Below are positions 1 through 11,169 of a DNA stretch of 64,000 bases, in pieces. The notes beneath the pieces were generated by a model that was given only the letters and a program-made list of their open reading frames with translations, searched no databases and was not told the DNA's origin. Source of the stretch: Pseudomonas vranovensis DSM 16006 (GTDB taxonomy: Bacteria; Pseudomonadota; Gammaproteobacteria; Pseudomonadales; Pseudomonadaceae); the NCBI RefSeq assembly GCF_000425805.1, contig NZ_KE384456.1, positions 253,206 through 317,205 of the forward strand, written 5' to 3'. A program made the position numbers and the translations under genes. How positions within the stretch are numbered: position 1 is the first letter of the stretch; each line of letters begins with the position of its first letter.

Positions 1-1160
1 CTGAGCAGGCCGATGGCCAGGCCCAGCAACAAAACGCCAATGGCATTCTTGACGGTGACCAGCCAGGGGCCGCTTTTTGGCAGCCAGGCCGCGCCGCCGG
101 TGGCGACCAGCAACAGCGGGGCACCCATGCCCAGGCCCAGGGCAAACAGCTTCAAGGCCCCGCCCACGGCATCACCGCTGGCGCTGATATACAGCAGTGC
201 GCCGGCCAAGGGTGCAGATACGCAAGGCGAGACCAGAAGGCTGGAGAACACCCCCAGGATCGCTGCGCCAATCAGCGAGCCGCCCTTGGTCCGGCCCACC
301 AGCCGCTCCAGGCGCTGGCTGATGGCGTGGGGCAGTTTCAGCTCGAACAGGCCGAACATGGCCAGGGCGAAAACCACGAAAAACAATGAGAACGGTACCA
401 GTACCCAGGCGGATTGCAGCCGCGCCTGCAGGTTCATGCCTGCACCAAACAGGCCCATCAGCGCACCCAGCAGAGCGAAACAGGCGGCCATCGGCAGGAC
501 ATAGGCCAGCGACAGGGCAAAACCACGTAGCCCACCGACCTGGCCACGCAGCACCACACCGGAGAGGATCGGCAGCATCGGCAGAACGCAAGGGGTAAAA
601 GTCAGGCCGACACCTGCGAGGAAGAACAGCAGCAGTTGTTTCCAGGTCCACCCCTGTGGGGCTGCAGGTGTATTGGCATCCGCCGCCGCAGCGCTGCCGT
701 CGATGCTCAGGCGTACCGTTTCTGGCGGGTAGCACAGGCCTTTGTCGGCGCAGCCCTGATAACCCACGACCAGGGTAAACGCTCGGGGGTCGTTGGCTGG
801 ACGGGGGATATCGATATCGACAATGCCGTGATAGACCTCGACGTCGCCGAAGAACTCATCATGCTTGGCTTCGCCCGGCGGAATCTGCGCAGCGCCCAGG
901 GCAATGTCGGCAGGTTCGGCGCGGAACTGGAAGCGGTGGCGATACAGGTAATAGCCGTCGGTAGCGACGAAGCGCAGCTTGAGGGTCTGGGCGTCGCTTT
1001 GTACCAGGCTCAGCTTGAAGGCTTCGTGTACGGGCAGGAAGTCTGCACTGTTGTTCAGTGAAGGCGCGCCCAGGGTGGCGCTGGGACGGTTGTCGAGCAG
1101 GCCGGCGCCGGCGGCGGGCAAGGCCAGAAGCAGGAACAGAAGGCAAAGCAGGCGGCGCAT
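1..1160 (-). CDS. dsbD: Thiol:disulfide interchange protein DsbD (N-terminal part, runs off window)
   Basis: DsbD moves electrons from cytoplasmic thioredoxin across the inner membrane to periplasmic DsbC/DsbG-type thiol proteins. The visible 386 residues begin with a signal peptide (MRRLLCLLFLLLALPAAGAG). A DsbD-alpha domain follows, with the redox pair C137 and C143 in GCADKGLC. The membrane domain from about residue 172 has its first core cysteine at C191 in FTPCVLPML and a later one in VSPCVSAPL. The C-terminal thioredoxin-like domain lies beyond base 1, so the gene is cut by the window edge, not by mutation. The start at 1160 is chosen because it opens directly into the signal peptide; the upstream GCGAGA is only a weak ribosome site. 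It is last in a minus-strand run after the chemoreceptor and gcbA, the order recalled for P. aeruginosa PA4845-PA4843. Confidence 0.97.
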   Translation of the reverse strand, partial: MRRLLCLLFLLLALPAAGAGLLDNRPSATLGAPSLNNSADFLPVHEAFKLSLVQSDAQTLKLRFVATDGYYLYRHRFQFRAEPADIALGAAQIPPGEAKHDEFFGDVEVYHGIVDIDIPRPANDPRAFTLVVGYQGCADKGLCYPPETVRLSIDGSAAAADANTPAAPQGWTWKQLLLFFLAGVGLTFTPCVLPMLPILSGVVLRGQVGGLRGFALSLAYVLPMAACFALLGALMGLFGAGMNLQARLQSAWVLVPFSLFFVVFALAMFGLFELKLPHAISQRLERLVGRTKGGSLIGAAILGVFSSLLVSPCVSAPLAGALLYISASGDAVGGALKLFALGLGMGAPLLLVATGGAAWLPKSGPWLVTVKNAIGVLLLGLAIGLL

Positions 1161-1235
1161 GGCGGTCTCGCAGTACAGATGTGGCTGCATGATAGCGGAC
1201 TTTATGGCCATCGCGGGGCTGACGGGCATAACTGC

Positions 1236-1280
1236 CGTAGCCGCTGCCGCGAGGCTGCGATCGACTGCAAAGCAGTCGCC
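1236..1280. repeat. REP-like element, TAGCCGCTGCC family
   Basis: A TAGCCGCTGCCGCGAGG core leads into GGCTGCGATCG and then a small GACTGC/GCAGTC hairpin. The same core recurs at 16085-16172 (as an inverted pair) and at 22565-22590. It fills much of the 186-base gap between the chemoreceptor and dsbD. This is a dispersed intergenic repeat type common in fluorescent pseudomonads. Confidence 0.6.
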
Positions 1281-1346
1281 ATGCCCCCTCCACGAGGGCT
1301 ATGCGCCGATCGCCGCCGGGCGGCAGCGTCTACGGAGCGATGGGCT

Positions 1347-3308
1347 TCAAAGCCGAAACGCCCGTACTGCGGTGTTCAGCGCGCCTCCCAGCCTGAGTAA
1401 CTGCTCGCCCTGTTCGCGGCCTTCGCCAATGCGCTGGAGGTTGTCTTCCCCCAGGTCATGAATCCGCTCGCTGTGATCGCGAATCTCGCTCACCGCACCA
1501 CTCTGCTGGGCCGTCACATCGGCAATGCGCACGGCGGTGGCCGAGATGGTCTGAATCGCCGCAACGATCTCATCCAGCGCGCCGTCGGCGGCCTGTGCCT
1601 TGTCGGCGGTGGCTTCGGCATGTTCAAGCTGGGCGCGCATGCCTTCCACCGATTCGCGGGCGGCCTGCTGCAGGCGCCCGATCAGGGTCTGGATCTCGCC
1701 GGTGGCACCGGTAGTGCGCTGGGCCAGGGAACGCACCTCTTCGGCGACCACGGCGAACCCGCGGCCCATTTCGCCAGCGCGGGCCGCTTCGATCGCGGCG
1801 TTGAGGGCCAGCAGGTTGGTCTGTTCGGCAATCGAGCGGATCACCGTGAGCACGCCTCCGATGGTGGCTGACTCTTCGGCCAGTTGCTCAATCATCTGGG
1901 CATTGCCCTGGACTTCATCGACCAGTGTGCGTAGGCCGGTCAGGCTCTGGCCGATCACCGCCTGCCCCTGTTCCACGGCGCGACCGGCGTCGCGGCTGGC
2001 ATCGGCGGCCTGGCTGGCATCGCCGGCCACCTGCTGGATTGTGGCCTCCAGCTCACCCAGGGCATCGCGGATCTGTGCGGTGTCGCCTGCCTGGCGTTCG
2101 GCGCCGTCGTGCAGGGCGCTGCTCATGCCAGCCAGGGCATGGCTGCTGCCTGCCACCTGTTCGGCATTGTTGCGGATGGTCCCCACCAGCTCCACCAGAT
2201 AGCGTCGCAGACGATTGAGCGAATCCTGGATGTCGTGCATTTCGCGGTTGCTCTTGCCCAGCGAGATGGCTTCGGCGAAATCGCCCTCGGCCCAGCGCGA
2301 CAAGGCCGGTGCCAGGTTGGTCAGCACCCGGGCGAGGCGGCGTTGCAAGGTGTCGATTAGCAGGGCGATCAGCAGGATCAGACCGATCATCAGGCCCTGG
2401 AGAATCCGCACCTCGCCCTGGATGGTCGCGTGCTGGCTGCGCACCCCCGGTTCCAGGGCGGCAATGGCCTGTTGCACGGCGTTGATCTGCTGGTGGGTGC
2501 TGTCGGCCAGTTCGCTGCGACGCTGGATCTGCTCACGGGTGCGTTGCAACTCGGCGGGATAGCGATTGAGCAGGCTGTTGAGCTCGCGTTTGAGGGCGAT
2601 CCCGGTGTCTTCTACAGCCTGGCTGGCTTGGGTCTCGAGGCCCATGAGGGCGGCAAAGTCGTCGGCATTGGATTCGCGGGCAGCCGTTACGCCGAGCAGG
2701 GGCAGGCCATCGAGTACCTTGGCCTGGTCGACGATCAGTTGCAGTTCGCGCTCCACCTCATCGGCCAGCGCGCTGCGTCCGCTGCTGACCAGTTTGTCGC
2801 GGGCCAGGGAAAGCCGTGACAGGTGCAGTGCCGCCTTGAACAGCACAAGGCTATAGCGGTCGGCCTCCGGGTTGCCGCTGGCCTGGGCGTAATTGGCCAG
2901 TTGCTCCAGGCTTGCGCCCAGTTCACGCTCGGCCTGCAGCAGCAGTGCCTGTGGGTCGCCGGCCAACTTGCCGGCTGCCAGCAGTTCATTGCCGGCAAAG
3001 CGTTGCAGGTTGTCCAGGCTGGGGCGCAGGGGCGCGGCAAGCTCATCAGGCAGTTGTTTGAGGGCCTCCTGCAAAGTCGCCGTCGCCTGCACCGCGGTGG
3101 CATGGCGCAATGCGTCGCCGCTGCTGAGGTAGTCGCCGATATTGCGTGCCGCCTGGTTCTGGAACTGCTGCGACAGCGACAGGTAGCGCTCCATCATTTG
3201 ATAGGGACGCTCCAGCGCACGCTGCGACCACCACAGGGTGGCGCCCAGTGCGATGCAGACGGTTACCAGCAACAAGGTATTGAAATTGGTGAGCAGCTTC
3301 AGGCGCAT
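1347..3308 (-). CDS. ctpL: Methyl-accepting chemotaxis protein, CtpL-like
   Basis: Membrane chemoreceptor of 653 residues that should signal through CheA/CheW to the flagellar motor. A first membrane helix lies at about residues 8-28. A mostly helical periplasmic sensor of about 270 residues follows, then a second membrane helix near 305-320 (GLMIGLILLIALLI), a HAMP linker and a methylated coiled coil. The signalling tip is nearly invariant: IAEQTNLLALNAAIEAARAG, followed by GRGFAVVAEEVRSLAQR. The position between gcbA and dsbD matches P. aeruginosa ctpL, reported in phosphate taxis at low phosphate and in responses to chlorinated aromatics. The ligand here is inferred from that synteny alone; the sensor domain is the fast-evolving part and could bind something else. 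Confidence 0.9.
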   Translation of the reverse strand: MRLKLLTNFNTLLLVTVCIALGATLWWSQRALERPYQMMERYLSLSQQFQNQAARNIGDYLSSGDALRHATAVQATATLQEALKQLPDELAAPLRPSLDNLQRFAGNELLAAGKLAGDPQALLLQAERELGASLEQLANYAQASGNPEADRYSLVLFKAALHLSRLSLARDKLVSSGRSALADEVERELQLIVDQAKVLDGLPLLGVTAARESNADDFAALMGLETQASQAVEDTGIALKRELNSLLNRYPAELQRTREQIQRRSELADSTHQQINAVQQAIAALEPGVRSQHATIQGEVRILQGLMIGLILLIALLIDTLQRRLARVLTNLAPALSRWAEGDFAEAISLGKSNREMHDIQDSLNRLRRYLVELVGTIRNNAEQVAGSSHALAGMSSALHDGAERQAGDTAQIRDALGELEATIQQVAGDASQAADASRDAGRAVEQGQAVIGQSLTGLRTLVDEVQGNAQMIEQLAEESATIGGVLTVIRSIAEQTNLLALNAAIEAARAGEMGRGFAVVAEEVRSLAQRTTGATGEIQTLIGRLQQAARESVEGMRAQLEHAEATADKAQAADGALDEIVAAIQTISATAVRIADVTAQQSGAVSEIRDHSERIHDLGEDNLQRIGEGREQGEQLLRLGGALNTAVRAFRL

Positions 3309-3419
3309 GTGCAGGGTCTACCAACGGCCGAACGGTAAGCGCCTGAAGTTATTGCGTTTTTATGACCGGGTTATGACGAGGGAGGTCGTCCTGTCAAAAA
3401 AAGTGGCACTTTGCCTTGA

Positions 3420-5033
3420 TCAGTCGGCGCGCAGCACACAGTTGCGTCCCGCGCCCTTGGCCCGGTACAGCGCGACGTCTGCGGCGGTGGCCATGCTCAA
3501 GGCGTCAAGCCCATCCTTGAGTTGCACCACGCCGGCACTGAAGGTGCAGAACAAGTCCCGGGGCTGGGCGGGGTAGTGGATTTCAGCGAAGCGGCGGCGA
3601 ATTTCATCCAGCACTTTTTGCGCGGCGCCAAGGTCAGTGTTGGGCATGACGATGGCGAACTCTTCTCCACCGTAGCGGCCAATGAAGTCGGTCTTGCGCA
3701 GGCGTTGCTTGAGAAACAGGGCCAGGCTCTTGATCACCCGGTCGCCCATGGGGTGGCCGTGGCTGTCGTTGACTTTCTTGAAGTGGTCGATGTCGAGCAT
3801 GGCAAAGCTCAGCGGCTGTTCTTCGCGCCGTGCGCGAAAGCTGCAGTCCTCGAGCAGTTGCAGGATGTGGGTGTGGTTGTACAGCCCGGTCAGGCTGTCG
3901 CGCACCATCCGTGCCTTGAGATTGCGGGCGCGGGCAGCGCGGTTGCGCACGGTGGTGATGAGGTGGCGCGAGCGGATCGGCTTGGTCAGGAAGTCATCGC
4001 CGCCTTCGCTCATGGCGTCGAGTTGTTTGTCCAGGTCGTCTTCGGCCGACAGGTAGATGATCGGCACGCTGACGTAGCGATCGTTGTGGCGGATGACCTT
4101 GGCAAGCTCAGTGCCAGTACAGTCAGGCATGTACATGTCGAGGATGATCAGGTCGGGCTGGAAATCCGCAAGCTCGGCCATGGTGCGGATCGGGTCGGTC
4201 AGGGTTCGGGTAACGATACCGGCACTGTTGAGCAGGCGCTCGGTGTGCATGGCCTGGGCCCGGGAGTCATCGATGATCAGCACTTTGAACGGTTCGTACT
4301 GGGTGACGCTGGTCAGCAGCTCGACCTTTTCCAGCAGGCTGGAGGCTTCCAGGGTGCCGGTGAGGAACTCCAGGCCGCCGGCGCGCACTGCGGCCAGGCG
4401 TGTTGGCGTGTCGGTTTCATCGAGGCTGAAGAACAACAGCGGTACCCGCTGCTCAAGGCCTTGCTGGGCCTGGGCCGCCAGATGCAAGCCGACACCCGTG
4501 CCGGTGAAATCGACATCCATGACGATGGCCGACGGCAGCCGTTCGATCATCGAGGCGCGAAAGGCATCGGCGCTGTACAAGGCTTGTACACCCAGGCCGA
4601 AGAACTCCAGCTGCTGGGCCAGGCGCTCGGCCCGATCGTGATCCTGGAGCAGGATATACACGGGTTTGCGCAGCGGCGGCAAAGGCACTTGCTCAAGCTG
4701 GTCGCCCTGGCGCAGGCCCGTGCGTGACAGGCGCTGCATCAGGCGATTGAGTTCGCTGATCAGCGGGCTGCTCAGGCGCGCGCTATTGGCTTCGACCGCT
4801 GCCAGGGTCTGGCCGATGGCTTCAGCCAGCAGGCTGTGCTCCGGTTGCTCGAAACGCTCGGCATAGCGCTGCAGGCGCAGGTTGGCTTCGCACAGTTCAC
4901 CCAGGTCACTCGTCGACCACTCGCTGCGCTGCAGGCGTTGCCAGATCTCGAGTATCTGCCGAGCCTGATGAATGACCCGCTGGGCAAAGTGTTGCTTGAG
5001 GCGCTCACGATTGGGGTCTTCTGGCTCGGTCAT
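3420..5033 (-). CDS. gcbA: Response regulator diguanylate cyclase, GcbA-like
   Basis: Cytoplasmic 537-residue protein that should make cyclic di-GMP. A first receiver-like domain at about residues 125-240 has its Asp in VMDVDF. A second, complete receiver at about 250-370 has DD, the phosphoacceptor Asp in LDMYMP and the Lys in TKPI. A GGDEF domain occupies the C-terminus. Its catalytic motif is GGEEF at 455-459, and an RKTD inhibitory site ends five residues before it, so both activity and product inhibition look intact. The two-receiver arrangement and the place next to a CtpL-like receptor match GcbA/AdcA (PA4843), known to promote surface attachment in P. fluorescens and to affect dispersal in P. 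aeruginosa. No histidine kinase is encoded next to it. Confidence 0.92.
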   Translation of the reverse strand: MTEPEDPNRERLKQHFAQRVIHQARQILEIWQRLQRSEWSTSDLGELCEANLRLQRYAERFEQPEHSLLAEAIGQTLAAVEANSARLSSPLISELNRLMQRLSRTGLRQGDQLEQVPLPPLRKPVYILLQDHDRAERLAQQLEFFGLGVQALYSADAFRASMIERLPSAIVMDVDFTGTGVGLHLAAQAQQGLEQRVPLLFFSLDETDTPTRLAAVRAGGLEFLTGTLEASSLLEKVELLTSVTQYEPFKVLIIDDSRAQAMHTERLLNSAGIVTRTLTDPIRTMAELADFQPDLIILDMYMPDCTGTELAKVIRHNDRYVSVPIIYLSAEDDLDKQLDAMSEGGDDFLTKPIRSRHLITTVRNRAARARNLKARMVRDSLTGLYNHTHILQLLEDCSFRARREEQPLSFAMLDIDHFKKVNDSHGHPMGDRVIKSLALFLKQRLRKTDFIGRYGGEEFAIVMPNTDLGAAQKVLDEIRRRFAEIHYPAQPRDLFCTFSAGVVQLKDGLDALSMATAADVALYRAKGAGRNCVLRAD

Positions 5034-5315
5034 GTCCTGACTACTTATAAGAGGGTGAGGCAGTTCGAGTGATGGCTCTATGCTAGCACCACTTGCTGGA
5101 CAATCGAGTGCCTTGTATCAATTTACTGTACAAGTCTGTTTATTCAGTTGCCGACCCGCTAGTCGCTTATGCGAACCGGCGCGCTTGATTTATAGTGCTG
5201 CGATACTTGCCCACCCCGGCAGGCGGCGCGCTGCACAAAGCTCGCATAGCGCTGGCACGAAGCCCGGGGGTTGCGGTCGAACCCCTTGAACCGACGTGAC
5301 ATAAAGGACAACGCC

Positions 5316-6389
5316 ATGCTGGACTGGAAAAACCGTACAGGCAAAGCCGAGGCGCGCGAGCGGGTCGAACCCCGCGGTGCCGCTACCCGCAGCTATTTCG
5401 GCGGGTTGTTTTTCAGCCGCGCCCTGGGCTCGCTGATCGGCATCTACCTGCTGGTGTGCGTGGGTCTGGGCTGGTACTGGAGTGCAGAGCCTGACCTGTT
5501 CCCGGTCCAGCAGAACGCGCAGATCGCCGCCGAACAGACCGGCAAACAGATGGTAGTGGGCTACACCACCGTCGAAACCCTCAAGACCGTTGCCGGCACC
5601 CTGCTGCACAAGCCGGGCGGCTACATTTCCAACGACCGCTTCCCGCCGGGCCTGTGGATGGACAACATGCCCAGTTGGGAATACGGCGTGCTGGTCCAGG
5701 TGCGCGACCTGAGCCGTGCCATGCGCAAGGACTTCGCTCGCTCGCAGTCGCAGTCCACTGAAGACGCCGACCTGGCCAAGGCCGAGCCGCGCTTCAACTT
5801 CGACAACAAGAGCTGGATCCTGCCATCGAGCGAGTCCGAGTTTCAGGAAGGCATCAACTCCCTGACCCGCTACCAGAACCGCCTGGCCGCACCGGACCAG
5901 CCGGGTGCGCTGTTCTATACCCGGGCCGACAACCTCAACAACTGGCTGGGCGATGTCGCCACCCGTCTGGGTTCGCTGTCGCAGCGCCTGTCGGCCAGCG
6001 TTGGCCGGGTCAAGCTCAACAGCACCCTGAAAACCGAAGTCGTGGTTGCAGGCCAGGCGCCGCAGCTGGACGAGGAAGTGGTCGAAACGCCATGGCTGCA
6101 GATCGACAACGTCTTCTATGAAGCCCGCGGCCAGGCCTGGGCCCTGTCGCACCTGCTGCGTGCCATTGAAGTGGACTTCGCCGACGTGCTGGCCAAGAAG
6201 AACGCCACTGTCAGCGTGCGCCAGATCATTCGTGAACTGGAAGCGTCCCAGGAGCCGCTGTGGAGCCCTATGGTGCTCAATGGCAGCGGCTTTGGCATGT
6301 GGGCCAACCACTCGCTGGTCATGGCCAACTACATTTCTCGCGCCAACGCTGCAGTGATCGACCTGCGCCAGCTGCTGTCCCAGGGCTGA
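5316..6389 (+). CDS. DUF2333 family membrane-anchored protein
   Basis: A 357-residue protein with one N-terminal membrane helix at about residues 34-54 (ALGSLIGIYLLVCVGLGWYW) after a charged cytoplasmic tail. The large remaining domain, presumably periplasmic, carries the DUF2333 signature and no catalytic motif I recognise. The start at 5316 is preferred over an in-frame ATG at 5271 because AAAGGA lies at the right distance before it. It is followed within 3 bases by the Nudix gene, then the SUI1 gene and speA, the order recalled for PA4842-PA4839. Function is unknown; the family is largely restricted to gammaproteobacteria. Confidence 0.88.
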   Translation: MLDWKNRTGKAEARERVEPRGAATRSYFGGLFFSRALGSLIGIYLLVCVGLGWYWSAEPDLFPVQQNAQIAAEQTGKQMVVGYTTVETLKTVAGTLLHKPGGYISNDRFPPGLWMDNMPSWEYGVLVQVRDLSRAMRKDFARSQSQSTEDADLAKAEPRFNFDNKSWILPSSESEFQEGINSLTRYQNRLAAPDQPGALFYTRADNLNNWLGDVATRLGSLSQRLSASVGRVKLNSTLKTEVVVAGQAPQLDEEVVETPWLQIDNVFYEARGQAWALSHLLRAIEVDFADVLAKKNATVSVRQIIRELEASQEPLWSPMVLNGSGFGMWANHSLVMANYISRANAAVIDLRQLLSQG

Positions 6390-6392
6390 TTG

Positions 6393-6929
6393 ATGGCCAT
6401 CTCCAAGCAAGAGGCGGCGCATCGCGCTGCCTCCGACGCCGAACTGATCGCCTGGGTAGACGAACACGACCAGCCGCTGGGGGCCTTGCCCCGGGTCGAG
6501 TTGCGCGAGAAGGGCCTTATCGGTCGCGGAACCTACATCCTGTTGTTCAATTCGGTCGGTGAGCTGTGCGTACACCGGCGCACGGAAAGCAAGGCGATCT
6601 ATCCGGGTTATTGGGACGTAGCCGCCGGCGGCATGGTGCAGGCCGACGAGAGCTTTGCCGCGTCGGCTGCCCGGGAGCTGGAGGAGGAGCTGGGCGTGGC
6701 CGGGGTCGAACTGACCTTCCATGAGCGGTTCTTCTTCGACCAGCCTGGCAACCGACTCTGGTGCGCGGTGTTCTCGGCCGTCTGGGACGGCCCTTTGCGC
6801 CTGCAGCCAGAGGAGGTCAGCGAAGCGCGCTTCCTGCCGCTCGAACAGGCCCTGGCCGACAGCCGGCAGCAGCCGTATTGCCCCGATTCGCTGGCTGCCC
6901 TGCAGCGCTACATCGACCGTCAAGCCTGA
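6393..6929 (+). CDS. Nudix hydrolase (YfcD-like)
   Basis: A 178-residue hydrolase of nucleoside-diphosphate-linked substrates. The full Nudix box is present: G in AAGGMV, then E in ADESF, then RELEEELGV. The N-terminal stretch AWVDEHDQPLGALPR and the HRR and YPGYWD motifs are those of the YfcD/IDI-like subgroup. Its real substrate is not established. Translation probably starts at ATG 6393, though TTG at 6390 is possible; either start sits on the stop codon of the DUF2333 gene, so the two are translationally linked. Confidence 0.88.
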   Translation: MAISKQEAAHRAASDAELIAWVDEHDQPLGALPRVELREKGLIGRGTYILLFNSVGELCVHRRTESKAIYPGYWDVAAGGMVQADESFAASAARELEEELGVAGVELTFHERFFFDQPGNRLWCAVFSAVWDGPLRLQPEEVSEARFLPLEQALADSRQQPYCPDSLAALQRYIDRQA

Positions 6930-7123
6930 CGTCGCTAAACCTGTGCAAAATGGCGCAGTTTTGTACTTAGCAATCGCGGCATTTATCGTTACACTGCGCG
7001 GCCTTTTAAGGCTGCCGCACCCTGGTGTGGCAGTTGCGCTGCCCCTGCCAGAGTGGGGCTTCGCGGTCGGTACCCTGCCCGGGGCGTCGACCAGTTTTTG
7101 TCCTCACCTTACGAGGATCAAAA

Positions 7124-7495
7124 GTGGCCAAGAAAGCCGCATCATTCGCCGCCCTCGGTGGCCTGGTGTTCTCCACTGATGCAGGTCGGCATTGTCCGGA
7201 CTGCAGCAAACCCATAGATGCCTGCATCTGCAAACAGACGCTCATCCCCGAAGGCGATGGCATTGCTCGCGTGCGCCGCGAAAGCAAAGGCCGTGGCGGC
7301 AAGACGGTGACGACCATCAGCGGTGTTCCGCTGCCCCTGGAACAGCTCAAGGACCTGGCCAGCACGCTCAAGCGCCGCTGCGGTACCGGCGGCGCGTTGA
7401 AAGACGGGGTCATCGAAATCCAGGGCGATCACGTCGAGCTATTGTTGGCAGAGCTGATCAAGCAAGGCTTCAAAGCGAAAAAGTCCGGCGGCTAG
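7124..7495 (+). CDS. yciH: SUI1/eIF1-like translation factor (YciH family)
   Basis: A 123-residue homologue of eukaryotic initiation factor eIF1. A short Cys-containing N-terminal part (CPDCSKPIDACIC) is followed by the SUI1 fold (GRGGKTVTTISG, then LAALKKRCGTGG-like sequence and a C-terminal GDHVELL segment). E. coli YciH has been reported to influence initiation fidelity and translation under stress. GTG 7124 is chosen as start because GAGGA precedes it by 7 bases; upstream in-frame codons lack a ribosome site and encode atypical sequence. It lies between the Nudix gene and speA. Confidence 0.9.
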   Translation: MAKKAASFAALGGLVFSTDAGRHCPDCSKPIDACICKQTLIPEGDGIARVRRESKGRGGKTVTTISGVPLPLEQLKDLASTLKRRCGTGGALKDGVIEIQGDHVELLLAELIKQGFKAKKSGG

Positions 7496-7648
7496 AGACC
7501 GCATCGCGATTTTTTGCAATTCGCTTTCTAAACTCGTTCCCGTAGGAAGGGTCTATCCCTGAACACGGAAAATCGTCATTTCCAGGTTTTACACTGCGCC
7601 CGCCGATTGCTGGCCGGTGTTTTTCGACTTTTTATATAGGGGACTTCA

Positions 7649-9562
<1,914 letters not shown>

Positions 9563-9612
9563 TGTGATCGGGGCTGGTGGGCATCTCCATTTTTGTGGTG
9601 ATGCCACTGGCC

Positions 9613-9678
9613 ATCGCGGGGCAAGCCCGCTTCCACCGAGGATGGATAGATTCGGTGGAAGCGGGCTTGCCCCGCGAT
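9613..9678. repeat. REP inverted repeat, perfect 27-bp arms
   Basis: Arms at 9613-9639 and 9652-9678 are exact reverse complements with a 12-base loop. Each arm contains ATCGCGGGGCAAGCCCGC followed by TTCCACCGA. It occupies the gap between the convergent speA and MATE genes, only 5 bases from the MATE stop codon. It probably limits read-through in both directions. The core recurs at 22633-22695 and 55093-55149. Confidence 0.9.
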
Positions 9679-9683
9679 GCTTT

Positions 9684-11027
9684 TCAGCGCTTCACAAACC
9701 ACCCATCGATCCGCTGCAGCCGCCACCCCATCAGCGCCAGTGTCACTGCCCTCAGCGCCATGAACAGCAAGAATGCCATCCACAGCCCATGGTTGCCCAA
9801 CCCCGTGGCCAGCCAGGCGAATGGCAAGGCGGTGGTCACGCTGATCAGCATGCCGTTGCGCATTTCCCGCGCCCGTGTCGCGCCAATGAACAAACCATCG
9901 AGCAAGTAGCTCCAGACCGCCACCAATGGCAACAGCGCCAGGTACGGCAGGTACTGGTACGCCGTTTCGCGCACGCTGGCGATATCGGTCTGCATATTGA
10001 TGAACAGGTGTCCGCCAAACAGGAACAGTACGGCAAAGCCGCTGCTGGCCAGCAACGACCAGCCGCAGGCCACGGTCAATGAGCGACGCAATGCCTGGCG
10101 ATCCCCGGCGCCGATGGCGTGACCGCACAAGGCCTCGACCGCATGGGCCAGGCCATCGAGGGCATAGGCGGTGAGCAGCAGGCCATTGAGCAGCAGTGCA
10201 TTGGCCGCAACCGTGGATTCGCCCAGCCGCGCACCTTGCACGGTGATCAGGAAGAACACCGCTTGCAGGGCCAGGCTGCGAATGAAGATGTCGCGGTTGA
10301 CCGCCAGCAACGGCCGCCAGCTCTGCCAACGGGTCAGCAGGGCCCAGGCGATGTGACCGGGGTAGGCGCGCAGGGCTGGGCGGGTGAGGGCCAGGCCCAG
10401 CAGGGCAGCGCTCCATTCGGCGATCACCGAGGCACGGGCCGAGCCCAGGACGCCCCAGTCCAGGCCCAGCACGAACCACAGGTTCAGGGCGATGTTGAGC
10501 AGGTTGGTGGTCAGCAGGATGGCCAAGGGGGCCCGGGCATTCTGGGTACCGAGGAACCAGCCCACCAGGGCGAAGCTGGCAAGCGCTGCCGGCAGGCCCA
10601 GCAGGCGGGTCTGGAAGAAGTCCTGGGTGGATTGCTCCAGCGCCGCCGACGGTTGCATCAATTGCAGCGCCAGGTGGCTGAAGGGCACGGCCAACAAACC
10701 CAGCAGCAAGGCGAACAGCATCGCCAGGATCAAGCCCTGCACCAGCACCTGACGCAATGCAGCGCCATCGGAGCGCCCGGCCGCCTGGGCGGCGAAGCCG
10801 GTGGAACCCATACGCAGAAAACCCATCACCCAGGCCAGGAAGGTGTACAGGCTGGCGCCCACGGCCACCGCCCCAAGCTGGTGGGCATGGGGCAAGTGGC
10901 CGATGACGGCGCTGTCGACCAGGGCCACCAGCGGTACGGAAATATTCGAAAGAATCATTGGCGCGGCCAGGGCCCAGACCTTGGTGTGGGTCGGGCGGTC
11001 GCGCCAGTCGCTCAGCAATCGGGACAT
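9684..11027 (-). CDS. dinF: MATE family efflux protein, DinF-like
   Basis: A 447-residue inner-membrane exporter of the MATE family, which uses a Na+ or H+ gradient to expel cationic drugs or metabolites. About twelve hydrophobic helices are visible, with the opening WALAAPMILSNISVPLVALV and the internal two-fold organisation of the family. DinF-like placement rests on the N-terminal motif PLVALVDSAVIGHL. The start at 11027 is chosen over ATG 11105 because CTGGAG precedes it and the family begins there. It is convergent with speA. No SOS box was identified upstream, so regulation as in E. coli dinF is not supported. Confidence 0.87.
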   Translation of the reverse strand: MSRLLSDWRDRPTHTKVWALAAPMILSNISVPLVALVDSAVIGHLPHAHQLGAVAVGASLYTFLAWVMGFLRMGSTGFAAQAAGRSDGAALRQVLVQGLILAMLFALLLGLLAVPFSHLALQLMQPSAALEQSTQDFFQTRLLGLPAALASFALVGWFLGTQNARAPLAILLTTNLLNIALNLWFVLGLDWGVLGSARASVIAEWSAALLGLALTRPALRAYPGHIAWALLTRWQSWRPLLAVNRDIFIRSLALQAVFFLITVQGARLGESTVAANALLLNGLLLTAYALDGLAHAVEALCGHAIGAGDRQALRRSLTVACGWSLLASSGFAVLFLFGGHLFINMQTDIASVRETAYQYLPYLALLPLVAVWSYLLDGLFIGATRAREMRNGMLISVTTALPFAWLATGLGNHGLWMAFLLFMALRAVTLALMGWRLQRIDGWFVKR

Positions 11028-11169
11028 GTCGGCTCCAGGCAAGCCGCACATTGTAGCCGCTACGGGCACCAAATCATCGGATTGCGGTCTGAGCCGGGTT
11101 GCCACGCTCGGATGCGGCGTGGGTGATATATAGTTCTTCCTTCAGATCTGCTGCCAAAGAGTGATTTCC

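Noticed and set aside
3376..3391. GACGA/TCGTC hairpin between gcbA and the chemoreceptor gene as a terminator
   Set aside because: Five base pairs only and no T run on the minus strand, so termination is not supported.
5190..6923. A 577-codon minus-strand open frame across DUF2333 and Nudix genes
   Set aside because: No ribosome site, no recognisable domain, and it covers two well-supported genes on the other strand.
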